Notes under the pieces: model-generated
The model's input: only the letters and a program-made list of their open reading frames with translations
Told to the model about the DNA's origin: nothing
The model's database searches: none
From: Curtobacterium sp. 'Ferrero'
Lineage (GTDB): Bacteria > Actinomycetota > Actinomycetes > Actinomycetales > Microbacteriaceae
DNA length: 64,000 nt
Reading direction: 5' to 3'
Assembly: GCF_002412165.1 (NCBI RefSeq)
Contig: NZ_NXIA01000007.1
Location: 37,622 to 101,621, forward strand
In this document: positions 8,340 through 16,723 of the stretch, piece by piece
Layout: every line of letters begins with the position of its first letter
Position numbering within the stretch: position 1 is the stretch's first letter
Position numbers and translations under genes: made by a program

Positions 8340-8848
8340 CCACGACCGACACGACCGAGGAGCTGCGCCTCCGCCGGACCCTGCTCTCCGTGCTGCCGCT
8401 GACCACGGCCAAGGCCGGGGCCGCCGCCATGGTGGTCCTCCCCGTCGGCTGGTTGCTGATCGGCGCCATCGCCGAGGGGTCCCCCGACCAGCTGCCCTTC
8501 TTCATCGTGATGTTCCCGGTGATGGCCATCGGCGCCCTGGCCGCGTTCGTGTTCGGGCTCGCCGCGGGTGCCCTCGCCGGCCTGCCCGACTGGTTGCTGC
8601 GTCACCGCCGACCGACCGCGTTCGGGGACGTCGCCGCGGTCGTCGTGCTGACGGGCCTCGTGACCGGGACCTTCGCCCTCGTCCCGCTGTCGGCCGGCAT
8701 CATCGCCGGCGTGCTCCCGCTCCCGTTGTGGGGCAGCATGCTCGCCCTGGCGCTCGCGACGGCCGCCGCGACGATCACGGTGGTCGCACGGCATCGGAGG
8801 CGGGAGCGCCGCGACGCGGCGACCAGCCTGGAGGCGCGACCCGCCTGA
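8336..8848 (+). CDS. Four-helix membrane protein, unknown
   Basis: The 170-residue product has four hydrophobic segments (about residues 26-47, 54-80, 94-116 and 120-150) and a basic C-terminal tail RHRRRERRD. No family recognised. Its GTG start overlaps the stop of the kinase-like gene by four bases. The last six or so codons form the left arm of a strong hairpin that continues past the stop, so the coding tail doubles as a terminator stem. Confidence 0.6.
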   Translation: MTTTDTTEELRLRRTLLSVLPLTTAKAGAAAMVVLPVGWLLIGAIAEGSPDQLPFFIVMFPVMAIGALAAFVFGLAAGALAGLPDWLLRHRRPTAFGDVAAVVVLTGLVTGTFALVPLSAGIIAGVLPLPLWGSMLALALATAAATITVVARHRRRERRDAATSLEARPA

Positions 8849-8875
8849 TCGACGCGTGTCGCGCCTCCAGGCTGG
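8823..8875 (+). terminator. 18-bp perfect-stem hairpin ending the 7800-8848 unit
   Basis: Positions 8823-8840 and 8858-8875 are perfect inverted repeats around a 17-base loop; the stem core is GCCTGGAGGCGCG. The left arm lies inside the end of the membrane-protein gene. No T-run follows, as is common for hairpin terminators in high-GC actinobacteria. Confidence 0.75.
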
Positions 8876-8947
8876 TGGCCAGGACGCCGCCGTGCGCTCG
8901 TCCGACGACCGTTAGGGTGGAAAGTACCCGACAGAAAGCATCGATCA

Positions 8948-9961
8948 GTGCAGATCCGGTTCAAGAAGACCGACGACCCGCGGCTGTGGGACTCGCTCGT
9001 CGCAGCCAGTCCCGGGGCGACGGGGTTCCACGACTGGTCGTGGCTGCACCTGATGACGGAGACGTTCGGGTGGCGGCTCACCCCGCTCGTCGTCCGGCGG
9101 GACGGCGAAGCGGTCGGGGTGTTCCCCGTGGTGATGCAGTCGACCCGCGTGCCCAGGTCGGTCGAGCCCCCGTTCCCGTACCTCGGTCCGCTGGTGCCCG
9201 ACGACCTCCTCGAACCCATCCTGCGGGCGTTCCGCGGGTGGCAGGTCCGACACGGCCTCCCGGTGGTTCGCTTCCAGTTCGGGCCCGGGCTGGCGGGTGC
9301 AGCCGAACGCGCGCTGCGCCGGACACCCTGCGAGTGGCACACCGACCGTACCTTCACCGTGGACCTCGCCGGGGCCAGCCCGGAGTCCCTGACAGCCGGG
9401 ATGAAGAGCAACGCGCGCTACCACCTGCGCACGGCGCTCCGGCGGGGCGTCCAGGTCCGGCCCGCCCTCCCGGGTGAGGTCACGACGCTCCTCCCCCGCG
9501 TCCTCGAGGAGTCGTACGGCAACCGTGGGGTCCCGTCTCCGTACCCGGCCGACCTCGGCGCACGGCTGGAGGAGTGGTCGGCGGGCCGGGACGACTTCAT
9601 CGCCGTCACCGCGGTGATCGACGAGCAGGCGGTGGGGGTGCTGGTGGCGCTGGCGAGCCACCCCGTGGTCACGGGATGGGTCGGTGGATCCCTGCGGGCG
9701 CACCGATCGGCGAACCCCAGCACCGTCCTCTACCACGAGGTGCTGCAGTGGTCGCTGCGCCGAGGACACACGTCCGTCGACCTCGTCGGTCACGTCGACG
9801 AGGGCGTGAGCAAGTTCAAGACGGCGTTCGGGAGCGCGGAGGTGCCGTACGTCACGGCCGTCTCGTCGATCGTGCCCGGCGTGGTCTCGTCCGCCGCCGC
9901 AGCCGTGCGGTCGCTGGCAATCCGGATGCTGCCCGTCCGGTCGGGGCGGGCCCGCGACTGA
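8948..9961 (+). CDS. FemAB-like GNAT acyltransferase
   Basis: The 337-residue product has the double-GNAT layout of FemAB/BioF2-like proteins. The N-terminal half has GFHDWSWLHLMTETFGWRLTPLVV and PPFPYLGPLVPDD. The C-terminal half has MKSNARYHLRTALRRGV, YHEVLQWSLRRGHTSVDLVG and the lysine-containing end VSKFKTAFGSAEVPY. FemAB relatives use aminoacyl-tRNA or acyl donors to modify cell-wall precursors or polysaccharides; which applies here is not visible. The start is GTG 8948, with TAGGGT some 30 bases upstream as a likely -10. It stands alone between the hairpin at 8875 and the Opp operon end. Confidence 0.72.
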   Translation: MQIRFKKTDDPRLWDSLVAASPGATGFHDWSWLHLMTETFGWRLTPLVVRRDGEAVGVFPVVMQSTRVPRSVEPPFPYLGPLVPDDLLEPILRAFRGWQVRHGLPVVRFQFGPGLAGAAERALRRTPCEWHTDRTFTVDLAGASPESLTAGMKSNARYHLRTALRRGVQVRPALPGEVTTLLPRVLEESYGNRGVPSPYPADLGARLEEWSAGRDDFIAVTAVIDEQAVGVLVALASHPVVTGWVGGSLRAHRSANPSTVLYHEVLQWSLRRGHTSVDLVGHVDEGVSKFKTAFGSAEVPYVTAVSSIVPGVVSSAAAAVRSLAIRMLPVRSGRARD

Positions 9962-10180
9962 GTCCGCGCGACGAGCGGGTCGGCCGGTCGTTCGTCGGCA
10001 CGGGGTGTGGTGGAGCGCTCCGGAAATCGAACCAGACGAGGTCCCCCGACTGGGACGCGCCCCGTGGAGTGGTGCAGGACGAACCTACCGAGGCGCGGGC
10101 CGACGGAACTGGGAGCACCCCGCTGATCGCCCCCGGTTCCTGATCGGCCGTCCAGACGGCACCGATCGCGGCGGCTCGCC

Positions 10181-11179
10181 CTACGCTCGGCGGCGCACCC
10201 GCGGGTCCACGAATGCGTACACGACGTCCACGATCACGTTCGCCGTCACGATGAGCAGCGCCGAGAACAGCGTGAACCCGACGACCACCTGCAGGTCGAG
10301 CGTGTGCACCGCATCGATGAGCAGCGCCCCGAGCCCCTGCATCGAGAACACCTTCTCGGTGATGACCGCACCGCCGAGCAGCGAACCGAGGTCGAGCCCG
10401 AACAGCGTCACCACTGGCAGGATCGCCGTCCGGAGTCCGTGCCGCACGACGACCTGGCGTTCACGGAGCCCCTTGGCACGGGCGGTCCGGACGAAGTCCT
10501 GCGACATCGACTCGAGCATCTCACCGCGGGTCAGGCGGGCGTAGATCGCGGCGCTGATGAACGCGAGGACGCACCACGGCAGGATCAGGTGCGTGAACCA
10601 GCCGACCGGGTCGTCGGTGAACGCGACGTACCCGCTGGTCGGCAGGATCCCGAGGACGAACCCGAACAGCAGGATCGCCAGCAGCCCGATGAGGTACGAC
10701 GGCGAGGACACCCCGGCGACGGCGGCGGTCATGACCGCGCGGTCGACGAAGGTCCCGCGACGCAGGGCCGACACCGCCCCGCCGACGACACCGGCGACGA
10801 GCCAGAGGAGCGCAGCACCGACCGCGATCGAGGCCGTGACGGGCAGGCGGGACAGGATGAGGTTCGTCACGCTGTCGTGCAGCTGGAACGAGTACCCGAA
10901 GCAGGGTGCCGCGCAGTGGATCACCGACGCGCCGGAGCCGAACGTGCGTCCGGCGAAGATCCCCGTTAGGTACGCGCCGAACTGGGCGAACCAGGGCTTG
11001 TCGGTGCCGAGGAACGCCTGCACCTCGCGGAGGCGGTCGGGCGTGCACGGCTTGTCGCAGATCGCGCGGGCCGGGTTGGTCGGCAGCAGCACGAACAGCG
11101 CGTAGGTGATGGCGGCGACGACGAACAGCACGACGACGGCGCCGAGGACGCGGACGGCGATGAAGCGGAACGTGCTCAC
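10181..11179 (-). CDS. Opp-type ABC importer, permease subunit (DppB/OppB type), system 1
   Basis: The 332-residue product has the DppB architecture: an N-terminal helix (VRVLGAVVVLFVVAAITYALF), a periplasmic insert rich in cysteines (residues about 40-90), then five helices with the EAA loop RTARAKGLRERQVVVRHGLRTAILPVV, and the family ending VYAFVDPRVRRRA. It pairs with the permease at 11176-12114, which it overlaps by four bases. The insert between helices 1 and 2 contains CDKPCTPD and HCAAPC, an unusual cysteine cluster that may form disulfides outside the membrane. It is the last gene of the operon. Confidence 0.88.
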   Translation of the reverse strand: MSTFRFIAVRVLGAVVVLFVVAAITYALFVLLPTNPARAICDKPCTPDRLREVQAFLGTDKPWFAQFGAYLTGIFAGRTFGSGASVIHCAAPCFGYSFQLHDSVTNLILSRLPVTASIAVGAALLWLVAGVVGGAVSALRRGTFVDRAVMTAAVAGVSSPSYLIGLLAILLFGFVLGILPTSGYVAFTDDPVGWFTHLILPWCVLAFISAAIYARLTRGEMLESMSQDFVRTARAKGLRERQVVVRHGLRTAILPVVTLFGLDLGSLLGGAVITEKVFSMQGLGALLIDAVHTLDLQVVVGFTLFSALLIVTANVIVDVVYAFVDPRVRRRA

Positions 11180-12114
11180 CGGTCACCTCCACGGGGGTCG
11201 AGGGCATCGCGGAGCGCGTCTCCGAGCACGTTGAACGCCAGGGTGACGAGGAACAGCGCGATGCCCGGGAAGACGAGGTACATCGGGTCGGTCTGCACCC
11301 AGCCGACGGCGTCGCCGATGCTGCGCCCCCACGACGGCGTCGGCGGCGTGACGCCGACGGCGAGGAACGACAGCGCGGCCTCGGCTCCGATCATCGACGG
11401 GATCGAGATGGTCGCGTACACGGTGATCGTCGCGGCGAGGTTCGGCAGCAGCTGGGTGCGGATGACGTGCCAGCGGCCGGCCCCCATGGCGGTGGAGGCG
11501 ACGACGAAGTTGCGGGTGACGAGCGACAGTGTCTGCCCGCGCACCACCCGGGCGACGGCGGGCCAGCCGAAGAACCCGATGACGAGGACGACGAGCACCG
11601 GCTTCGGGAACGACGTCGGGACGATCGCGGTGAGGGCGATCATGAACACCAGCGACGGGAAGCCGAAGATGACGTCCACGACACGGGAGAGCACCCGGTC
11701 GTACCAGCCGCCGAGGAACCCGGTGGTGACCCCGACGAGGACGCCGATCACGATCGACAGCGCCGTGGCCGCGAGCCCGATGCCGAGCGAGGTCCGTGCG
11801 CCGTACGTCACGATCGCGAACAGGTCGCGTCCGGTGAGCGGCTCGACACCGAACCAGTGCGTGCCGCTGACCCCGCCGAGCGGTCCACGGGGTGCGCCGA
11901 AGTCGTTGAGCGCGTCGATGTGGTACTTGTACGGGTCCTGTCCGCTGATCGCGGCGATGAGCGGGGCCGCGATCGCGACGACGACGAACACGGCGATGAC
12001 TACGGCCGCGGCGACGGCCCAGCGGTCCTGTCGGACCCGGCGGACGACGGCCCGGAAGCCGGTGCTGCGGCCTGCGGATGGCGACACGGGACGGTCGACG
12101 ACGTTGGCGGTCAC
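11176..12114 (-). CDS. Opp-type ABC importer, permease subunit (DppC/OppC type), system 1
   Basis: The 312-residue product has one N-terminal helix (residues about 30-52), a periplasmic loop with HWFGVEPLTGRDLFAIVTYGARTSL, the classical DppC signature, and five further helices with the loop VASTAMGAGRWHVIRTQLLPNL that contacts the ATPase. It ends NVLGDALRDALDPR. The GTG start at 12114 overlaps the stop of the ATPase gene by four bases; the open frame upstream is only shadow of the ATPase gene. It forms the channel with the 10181-11179 permease. Confidence 0.88.
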   Translation of the reverse strand: MTANVVDRPVSPSAGRSTGFRAVVRRVRQDRWAVAAAVVIAVFVVVAIAAPLIAAISGQDPYKYHIDALNDFGAPRGPLGGVSGTHWFGVEPLTGRDLFAIVTYGARTSLGIGLAATALSIVIGVLVGVTTGFLGGWYDRVLSRVVDVIFGFPSLVFMIALTAIVPTSFPKPVLVVLVIGFFGWPAVARVVRGQTLSLVTRNFVVASTAMGAGRWHVIRTQLLPNLAATITVYATISIPSMIGAEAALSFLAVGVTPPTPSWGRSIGDAVGWVQTDPMYLVFPGIALFLVTLAFNVLGDALRDALDPRGGDR

Positions 12115-13892
12115 GATGCCACCCCTTCCCACGCACGCCAGGCCTCGCGGCGTTCCGCCTGCCGCACGGGGTCGGCGACGGGCGCTGCCGCGAGGAGCAT
12201 GCGCGTGTAGTCCTGCTGCGGGTCGTCGAGCACCGAACCGGTGGTCCCGCGTTCCACGATGCGGCCGTCGTGGAGCACGACGACCTCGTCGGCGAGCTGT
12301 CGGACGACCGCGAGGTCGTGGCTGACGAGCAGCATGCCGAACCCGAACTCGTCCTGCAGCGACGCGAGCAGGTCGAGCACGGCGGCCTGCACCGTGACGT
12401 CGAGCGCGCTGGTCGGCTCGTCGGCGATCACGAGCGCCGGTCGGAGCGCGAGCGCCCGCGCGACGGCGACGCGCTGCCGCTGGCCGCCCGACAGCTGGTG
12501 CGGGAACCGCTCCGCCCACGACGGGTCGAGCTGGACCGCGCGGAGCAGCTCGTCGACGCGCGCCCGACGGTCGGCGGCGGGGTCGTGGACGAGGAGCGGC
12601 TCGGCGATGCTCCACCCGATGGTCTGTCGCGGGTTGAGCGACGACGCCGGGTCCTGGAACACGATGCCGACCCGGCTGCGCAGCTCGCGCAGCCGCTTCC
12701 CGCGCGCCGTCCGCAGATCGCTGCCGTCCACCTCGACGGTGCCGGCGACGACGGGCACGAGACCCGCGAGCGCCCGCCCGATGGTCGACTTACCGGAGCC
12801 GGACTCGCCGACGAGGCCGAGGGTCCGGCCGGCGTGGAGCTCGAGGTCGATGCCCGACACGGTCGGGTCGCCGCGGCGCGCGTAGCGGACGGCGACGTCG
12901 CGCAGGCGCGCCACCGTCGTGCCGTCGGTCGGACGGGAGGCGCGGCTCGCCTCGTCCGCGCGGGTCGCGGCGTCGTCGGTGGGGACGCCGCGACTCGGCC
13001 GGGCGGACAGGTTCGCGTCCGTCGAGCCCGTGGACCGTCCGCGGGGCCGAGACTCGGCCTGCGACCCGGCCACCGGTCCGTCCGCAGCGGTCGGGGCGGA
13101 CGCGCCCCGTCCCTCCAGAGCGGGCACCGCGGCGAGGAGCTCGCGCGTGTAGTCCGCCTGCGGACGTGCGAAGACCTCGGCGACGCTCCCCCGCTCGATG
13201 GGGTCGCCGCGGCGCATCACGAGCACCTCGTCGGCGACGTCCGCCACCACCCCCATGTCGTGCGTGATGAGGAGGACGGCGAGCGACCGCTCACGGCAGA
13301 GCCGCCGGAGCAGGTCGAGGATGCCGGCCTGCACCGTGACGTCGAGCGCCGTCGTCGGCTCGTCCGCGATGAGCGCCACCGGGTCACCCGCCAGCGCCAT
13401 CGCGATCATCGCGCGCTGCAGCTGCCCGCCCGACAGTTCGTGCGGGTAGGCCTTCCGGATCCGTCGGGGGTCACTGAGGCCGGCGGCACGCAACAGGTCG
13501 TCGATCCGCGCCGACACACCCGCGCGATCGAGCCCCGACGGGTGCGCGCGGACGGCCTCGGCGATCTGCGTGCCGATCGACAGGACCGGCGTGAACGAGT
13601 TCATCGGTTCCTGGAACACGACACCGATGCCGGCGCCGCGGACCGCGCGGAGGGCGTCGTCGGACGCACCGACGAGCTCCTCGCCGCGGAACCGCACACT
13701 GCCGGTCACCCGGGCCTGGGACGGCAGGAGTCCGAGCACGCTCATGGCGCTGACGGACTTGCCCGATCCGGACTCCCCCACCAGGGCGAGCACCCGGCCG
13801 GGCGTGAGCGAGAAGGAGACGTCACGGACGACGGGCTCCGCGTCGCCGAACGCGACGCGGAGCCCCTCGACCTCGAGCAGCGGTCCGGTCAC
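12111..13892 (-). CDS. Fused dual ATP-binding protein (DppD-DppF type), system 1
   Basis: The 593-residue product carries two complete ABC modules. Module 1 has Walker A GESGSGKS at 39-46, signature LSGGQLQRAMIAMAL near 153-167 and Walker B ALIADEPTTALD. Module 2 has GESGSGKS at 362-369, LSGGQRQRVAVARAL and ALVIADEPTSALD. The two are joined by a Gly/Ala/Ser/Arg-rich linker (about 261-327). Part of that linker (ASRASRPTD, bases about 12931-12945) is encoded by the same GGACGGGAGGCGCGG core seen in the intergenic hairpins. The GTG start overlaps the upstream stop by four bases. Confidence 0.9.
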   Translation of the reverse strand: MTGPLLEVEGLRVAFGDAEPVVRDVSFSLTPGRVLALVGESGSGKSVSAMSVLGLLPSQARVTGSVRFRGEELVGASDDALRAVRGAGIGVVFQEPMNSFTPVLSIGTQIAEAVRAHPSGLDRAGVSARIDDLLRAAGLSDPRRIRKAYPHELSGGQLQRAMIAMALAGDPVALIADEPTTALDVTVQAGILDLLRRLCRERSLAVLLITHDMGVVADVADEVLVMRRGDPIERGSVAEVFARPQADYTRELLAAVPALEGRGASAPTAADGPVAGSQAESRPRGRSTGSTDANLSARPSRGVPTDDAATRADEASRASRPTDGTTVARLRDVAVRYARRGDPTVSGIDLELHAGRTLGLVGESGSGKSTIGRALAGLVPVVAGTVEVDGSDLRTARGKRLRELRSRVGIVFQDPASSLNPRQTIGWSIAEPLLVHDPAADRRARVDELLRAVQLDPSWAERFPHQLSGGQRQRVAVARALALRPALVIADEPTSALDVTVQAAVLDLLASLQDEFGFGMLLVSHDLAVVRQLADEVVVLHDGRIVERGTTGSVLDDPQQDYTRMLLAAAPVADPVRQAERREAWRAWEGVAS

Positions 13893-15553
13893 TGCTTCAG
13901 CGACACCACGAGGTAGTTCGGGTACGCCGGGAAGTCCGCGACGCGGAAGTTCTCGACGTTCGACCCGGCCAGGAACGACTGCTTCGCGTAGATCAGCGGG
14001 ACGACCGGAGCGTCCTCCATGATCGTCTTGTCCGCCTGCGCCCACAGCTTCTCGGCCGCGGAACGGTCCACCGTGCCGGTCGCCTGCTCGATCAGGGCGT
14101 CGACCTCCGGGTTGCTGTAGTGCGCGACGTTGTAGCCGCCGTCACCGATCTGCGACGAGTCGTAGAGCGGCTGGATGTTGGCGTTCGCGCTCGGGAAGTC
14201 CGGCTGCCAGCTGAACAGCACCAGGTCGTAGTCGCTGCCGTTCGTGGCGTCCGTGTAGAACGAGTCGAGGTCCTCCGGCTTGAGCGTCACGGTGACTCCG
14301 GCACGCTTCAGGCCGGCCTGCAGCGCCTGCGCCTCGGCGAGCGAGGACGAGTCGTTCTGGGTGAGGAGCGTGAGCTTGAGGTTGTCGGCGCCCGCGGCCT
14401 TGAGCATCGACTTCGCCTTCGCGACGTCACCCGAGGCGCTCGCCTTGTACAGGTCGTAGTCCTCGCGGCCCTCGATGCCGGGCGTGATGAGCGTCGACGC
14501 GTAGGTGCCGGCCAGGGCCCCGCCCGCGGCGATCCGGTACGACTTCTTGTCGACCGCGTACTGCAGCGCCTGTCGGACCTGCTTGTCGGCGAGCTTGCCC
14601 TTCTGGGTGTTCATCGCCATGTACTGGATGGGGCCGGCCTTCGACGTGGCGAGGCGGTCCTGGGCGGACGGGTTCGAGCGGACCTGGTTCAGCTCGGCGG
14701 CACCGAGGTAGGTCGCACCGAACGAGTCCTTCGCGTCGCCGTTGTCGGCGATGAGCGTCTGCGTGACGGTCGACGGGTCCTGGCTCTCCTTGAACACGAC
14801 CTTCGACGGACCCGCGGTGCGCACGGAGTCGGTCTTCGCGCTCCAGTACTTGTTCCGCACCAGGGTGATCTGCGAGCCCTGCGTGTTCGACTGCACCTGG
14901 TACGGACCGCTGGCGACCGGCTTCGCGTCGTACTCGCCGGTGTTCGTGCCGTCGCCCTCGGGCACCGGGGCGAACGCGGGCATCGACACGAGCCACGGCC
15001 AGTCGCCGTAGGCCGCGTTCAGCTTGAACACGATCGTGGAGTCGTCCGGCGTCTCGATGCTGTCGAGCGTCTTCCCGTCGAACGGACCCTTGTACGTGTC
15101 ACCGCCGACCAGGAGCGACTTGTGGTAGCTCAGGCCACCGGTCAGGGTCGGCGCGAACGAGCGCTCGATGCCCCACTTGATGTCCTTCGACGTGATCGCG
15201 GTGCCGTCCTGGAACTTCAGGCCCGACTTCAGGTGGTACGTCCAGGTCTTGCCGCCGTCGCTCGAGTCGCCGGTGTTCGTGGCGAGGTCGGGCACCACCT
15301 TGGCGGTCTTGCCCGGCTGCACGTCCCACGCGGTCAGGCGGCGGAGCACCAGGCCGAGCGTCGTGATGTTGAGGTTCTGACTGGTCGCCGGGTCGAGGTG
15401 CACCGCGGTGGCCGTCGTCAGGATGTTGAGCGTGCCGCCCTTGGCGGTGCCCGACGACGCGTCCGACGAGCCGCCACCCGAGCAGGCGCTCAGGGCGAGG
15501 GCTGCTGCCACGGCCACGGCCGCGGTGGTGAACAGGCGCTTGGGTCGTCTCAT
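13889..15553 (-). CDS. Extracellular solute-binding lipoprotein, family 5 (oligopeptide/oligosaccharide), system 1
   Basis: The 554-residue product has a lipoprotein signal (MRRPKRLFTTAAVAVAAALALSAC, lipobox LSAC, Cys about residue 24), then a full SBP_bac_5 fold with KTWTYHLKSGLKFQDGTAITSKDIKWGIERS and the late EALW-like region. It is the first gene of a four-gene unit (binding protein, dual ATPase, permease C, permease B), each joined by a four-base overlap. A GAGGAG ribosome site precedes the ATG. No enzyme gene is attached, so the ligand (peptide or oligosaccharide) is open; the neighbouring beta-mannosidase system makes a sugar ligand worth considering. Confidence 0.88.
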   Translation of the reverse strand: MRRPKRLFTTAAVAVAAALALSACSGGGSSDASSGTAKGGTLNILTTATAVHLDPATSQNLNITTLGLVLRRLTAWDVQPGKTAKVVPDLATNTGDSSDGGKTWTYHLKSGLKFQDGTAITSKDIKWGIERSFAPTLTGGLSYHKSLLVGGDTYKGPFDGKTLDSIETPDDSTIVFKLNAAYGDWPWLVSMPAFAPVPEGDGTNTGEYDAKPVASGPYQVQSNTQGSQITLVRNKYWSAKTDSVRTAGPSKVVFKESQDPSTVTQTLIADNGDAKDSFGATYLGAAELNQVRSNPSAQDRLATSKAGPIQYMAMNTQKGKLADKQVRQALQYAVDKKSYRIAAGGALAGTYASTLITPGIEGREDYDLYKASASGDVAKAKSMLKAAGADNLKLTLLTQNDSSSLAEAQALQAGLKRAGVTVTLKPEDLDSFYTDATNGSDYDLVLFSWQPDFPSANANIQPLYDSSQIGDGGYNVAHYSNPEVDALIEQATGTVDRSAAEKLWAQADKTIMEDAPVVPLIYAKQSFLAGSNVENFRVADFPAYPNYLVVSLKQ

Positions 15554-15611
15554 GACGGTGGTGCTCCTCGTGGGGTGTGGGGTGGTGCGCGCCGGTGGGA
15601 CGGCGTGTCAC

Positions 15612-15627
15612 GGCCCGGTACCGGGCC
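15612..15627. promoter_or_regulatory. 16-bp perfect palindrome upstream of Opp system 1
   Basis: GGCCCGGTACCGGGCC lies 59-74 bases upstream of the binding-protein ATG, in the 243-base gap between this operon and the LacI-like gene. It could be a repressor operator or form a hairpin in the 5' leader. No regulator is tied to it by sequence. Confidence 0.5.
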
Positions 15628-15796
15628 TTCGGCGGCGTCCATCCTGACACCGCGGATCACGCCCGACCGAATCCCTCGGCCGGTCTGGCGTCGCGCGACG
15701 TAACGGTCCAATCGTCGTGGGCGTTCGGGCATTCCCGATGCGCGCGGGTCGAACCCGATCGGCGGCGGCCGACGCCCCCGTGTCGGTCGGCCCCGA

Positions 15797-16723
15797 TCAG
15801 CGCACCGCCTCGGTGCCGCTCACCTGCGCCACCTGGTCGACGTCGGATGCGACCGATCCGGCGGGCGATTGCCCGGACGACGCACGGACGACGAGCGTCG
15901 GTGTCTCGGCGAGCAGCGACGTCGGCGGCGCGCCGCCGAGCACGTCGAGGAACGCACGGGCGGTGTCCGCCCCGAACGCTCGGATGTCGTGGGCGGCAGC
16001 GGTCAGCGCAGGCTCTGCGAGCTGACAACCCACCGAGTCGTCCCACGCGACGACGGTGATGTCGTCCGGCACCCTGACACCTGCCGCGGTCAGGACGTCG
16101 AGGCCCCGCAGCGCCATCACGTCGTTGTCGAAGACGAGAGCGGTCGGGCGGTCGACGCCCTCGACCACCAGCGCACGCACCCCGGCCTCACCCGCCTCCG
16201 CGGTGTAGTCACCCTCCACGGTCGTCATGCGCACACCGGCCGCTGCACCAGCGGAGGCGAACGCACGGTCCCGGACGGCGGTGTGCATCATCGAGCGTGG
16301 TCCGCTCACCCGGGCCACCGAGCGGTGCCCGTGGGTCGCGAGGTGCTGGACGATGGCCTCGGCGACCGCGGCGTCGTCGGTCGAGATCGTCGTGAAGTCC
16401 GACTCCGCGCCCATCGTCCCGACCAGCACTGCCGGGAGTGCGAGGTCACGCAAGGCCGGGATCCGCCGGTCGTCGACGAGGATGTCGGTGACGATCACAC
16501 CCGCGAACTTCCCGCTGGTCGCCCATCGCCGGAGGACGCCGAGGTCCTCCTCGACGCTGCCGACCACCTGCAGGACGAGCACGAGGTCGCACTCGGCCAG
16601 GACCTCCTCGATGCCACGGACGTACTGCATCCAGAAGGGCTCGAGCGCCACCCGCCGACGCGGACGTCGGATGGTCACCCCGACCGAGCGTCGCGGCTCA
16701 CTCCCGACGGGCAACCAGGTCAC
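15797..16723 (-). CDS. LacI-family sugar-sensor domain without helix-turn-helix
   Basis: The 308-residue product aligns with the effector-binding core of LacI/GalR regulators: FWMQYVRGIEEVLAECDL at the start of the first lobe, GVIVTDILVDDRRIPAL, the ISTDDAAVAEAIVQHL ligand/dimer segment, and ITVVAWDDSVGCQLAEPALTAA near the end. The expected N-terminal 50-60-residue HTH and hinge are missing. The frame cannot supply them, because upstream sequence is the intact 3' end of the beta-mannosidase gene, whose stop (16698) overlaps this gene. GTG 16723 overlaps that gene by 26 bases; GTG 16678 is an alternative start. It ends a seven-gene operon. It may be a decayed repressor or a DNA-independent sensor or partner. 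Confidence 0.72.
   Translation of the reverse strand: MTWLPVGSEPRRSVGVTIRRPRRRVALEPFWMQYVRGIEEVLAECDLVLVLQVVGSVEEDLGVLRRWATSGKFAGVIVTDILVDDRRIPALRDLALPAVLVGTMGAESDFTTISTDDAAVAEAIVQHLATHGHRSVARVSGPRSMMHTAVRDRAFASAGAAAGVRMTTVEGDYTAEAGEAGVRALVVEGVDRPTALVFDNDVMALRGLDVLTAAGVRVPDDITVVAWDDSVGCQLAEPALTAAAHDIRAFGADTARAFLDVLGGAPPTSLLAETPTLVVRASSGQSPAGSVASDVDQVAQVSGTEAVR

Noticed and set aside
9962..10180. Possible tRNA or small gene between the FemAB-like gene and Opp system 1
   Set aside because: No cloverleaf or CCA end could be drawn, and no frame has a start with a ribosome site. A GGAGCGCTCC palindrome near 10012 has no clear target promoter.
14120..15703. Plus-strand frame of about 530 residues opposite the Opp system 1 binding protein
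   Set aside because: Composition is Arg/Val/Leu/Gly-biased with no motif; the minus-strand lipoprotein is clear.
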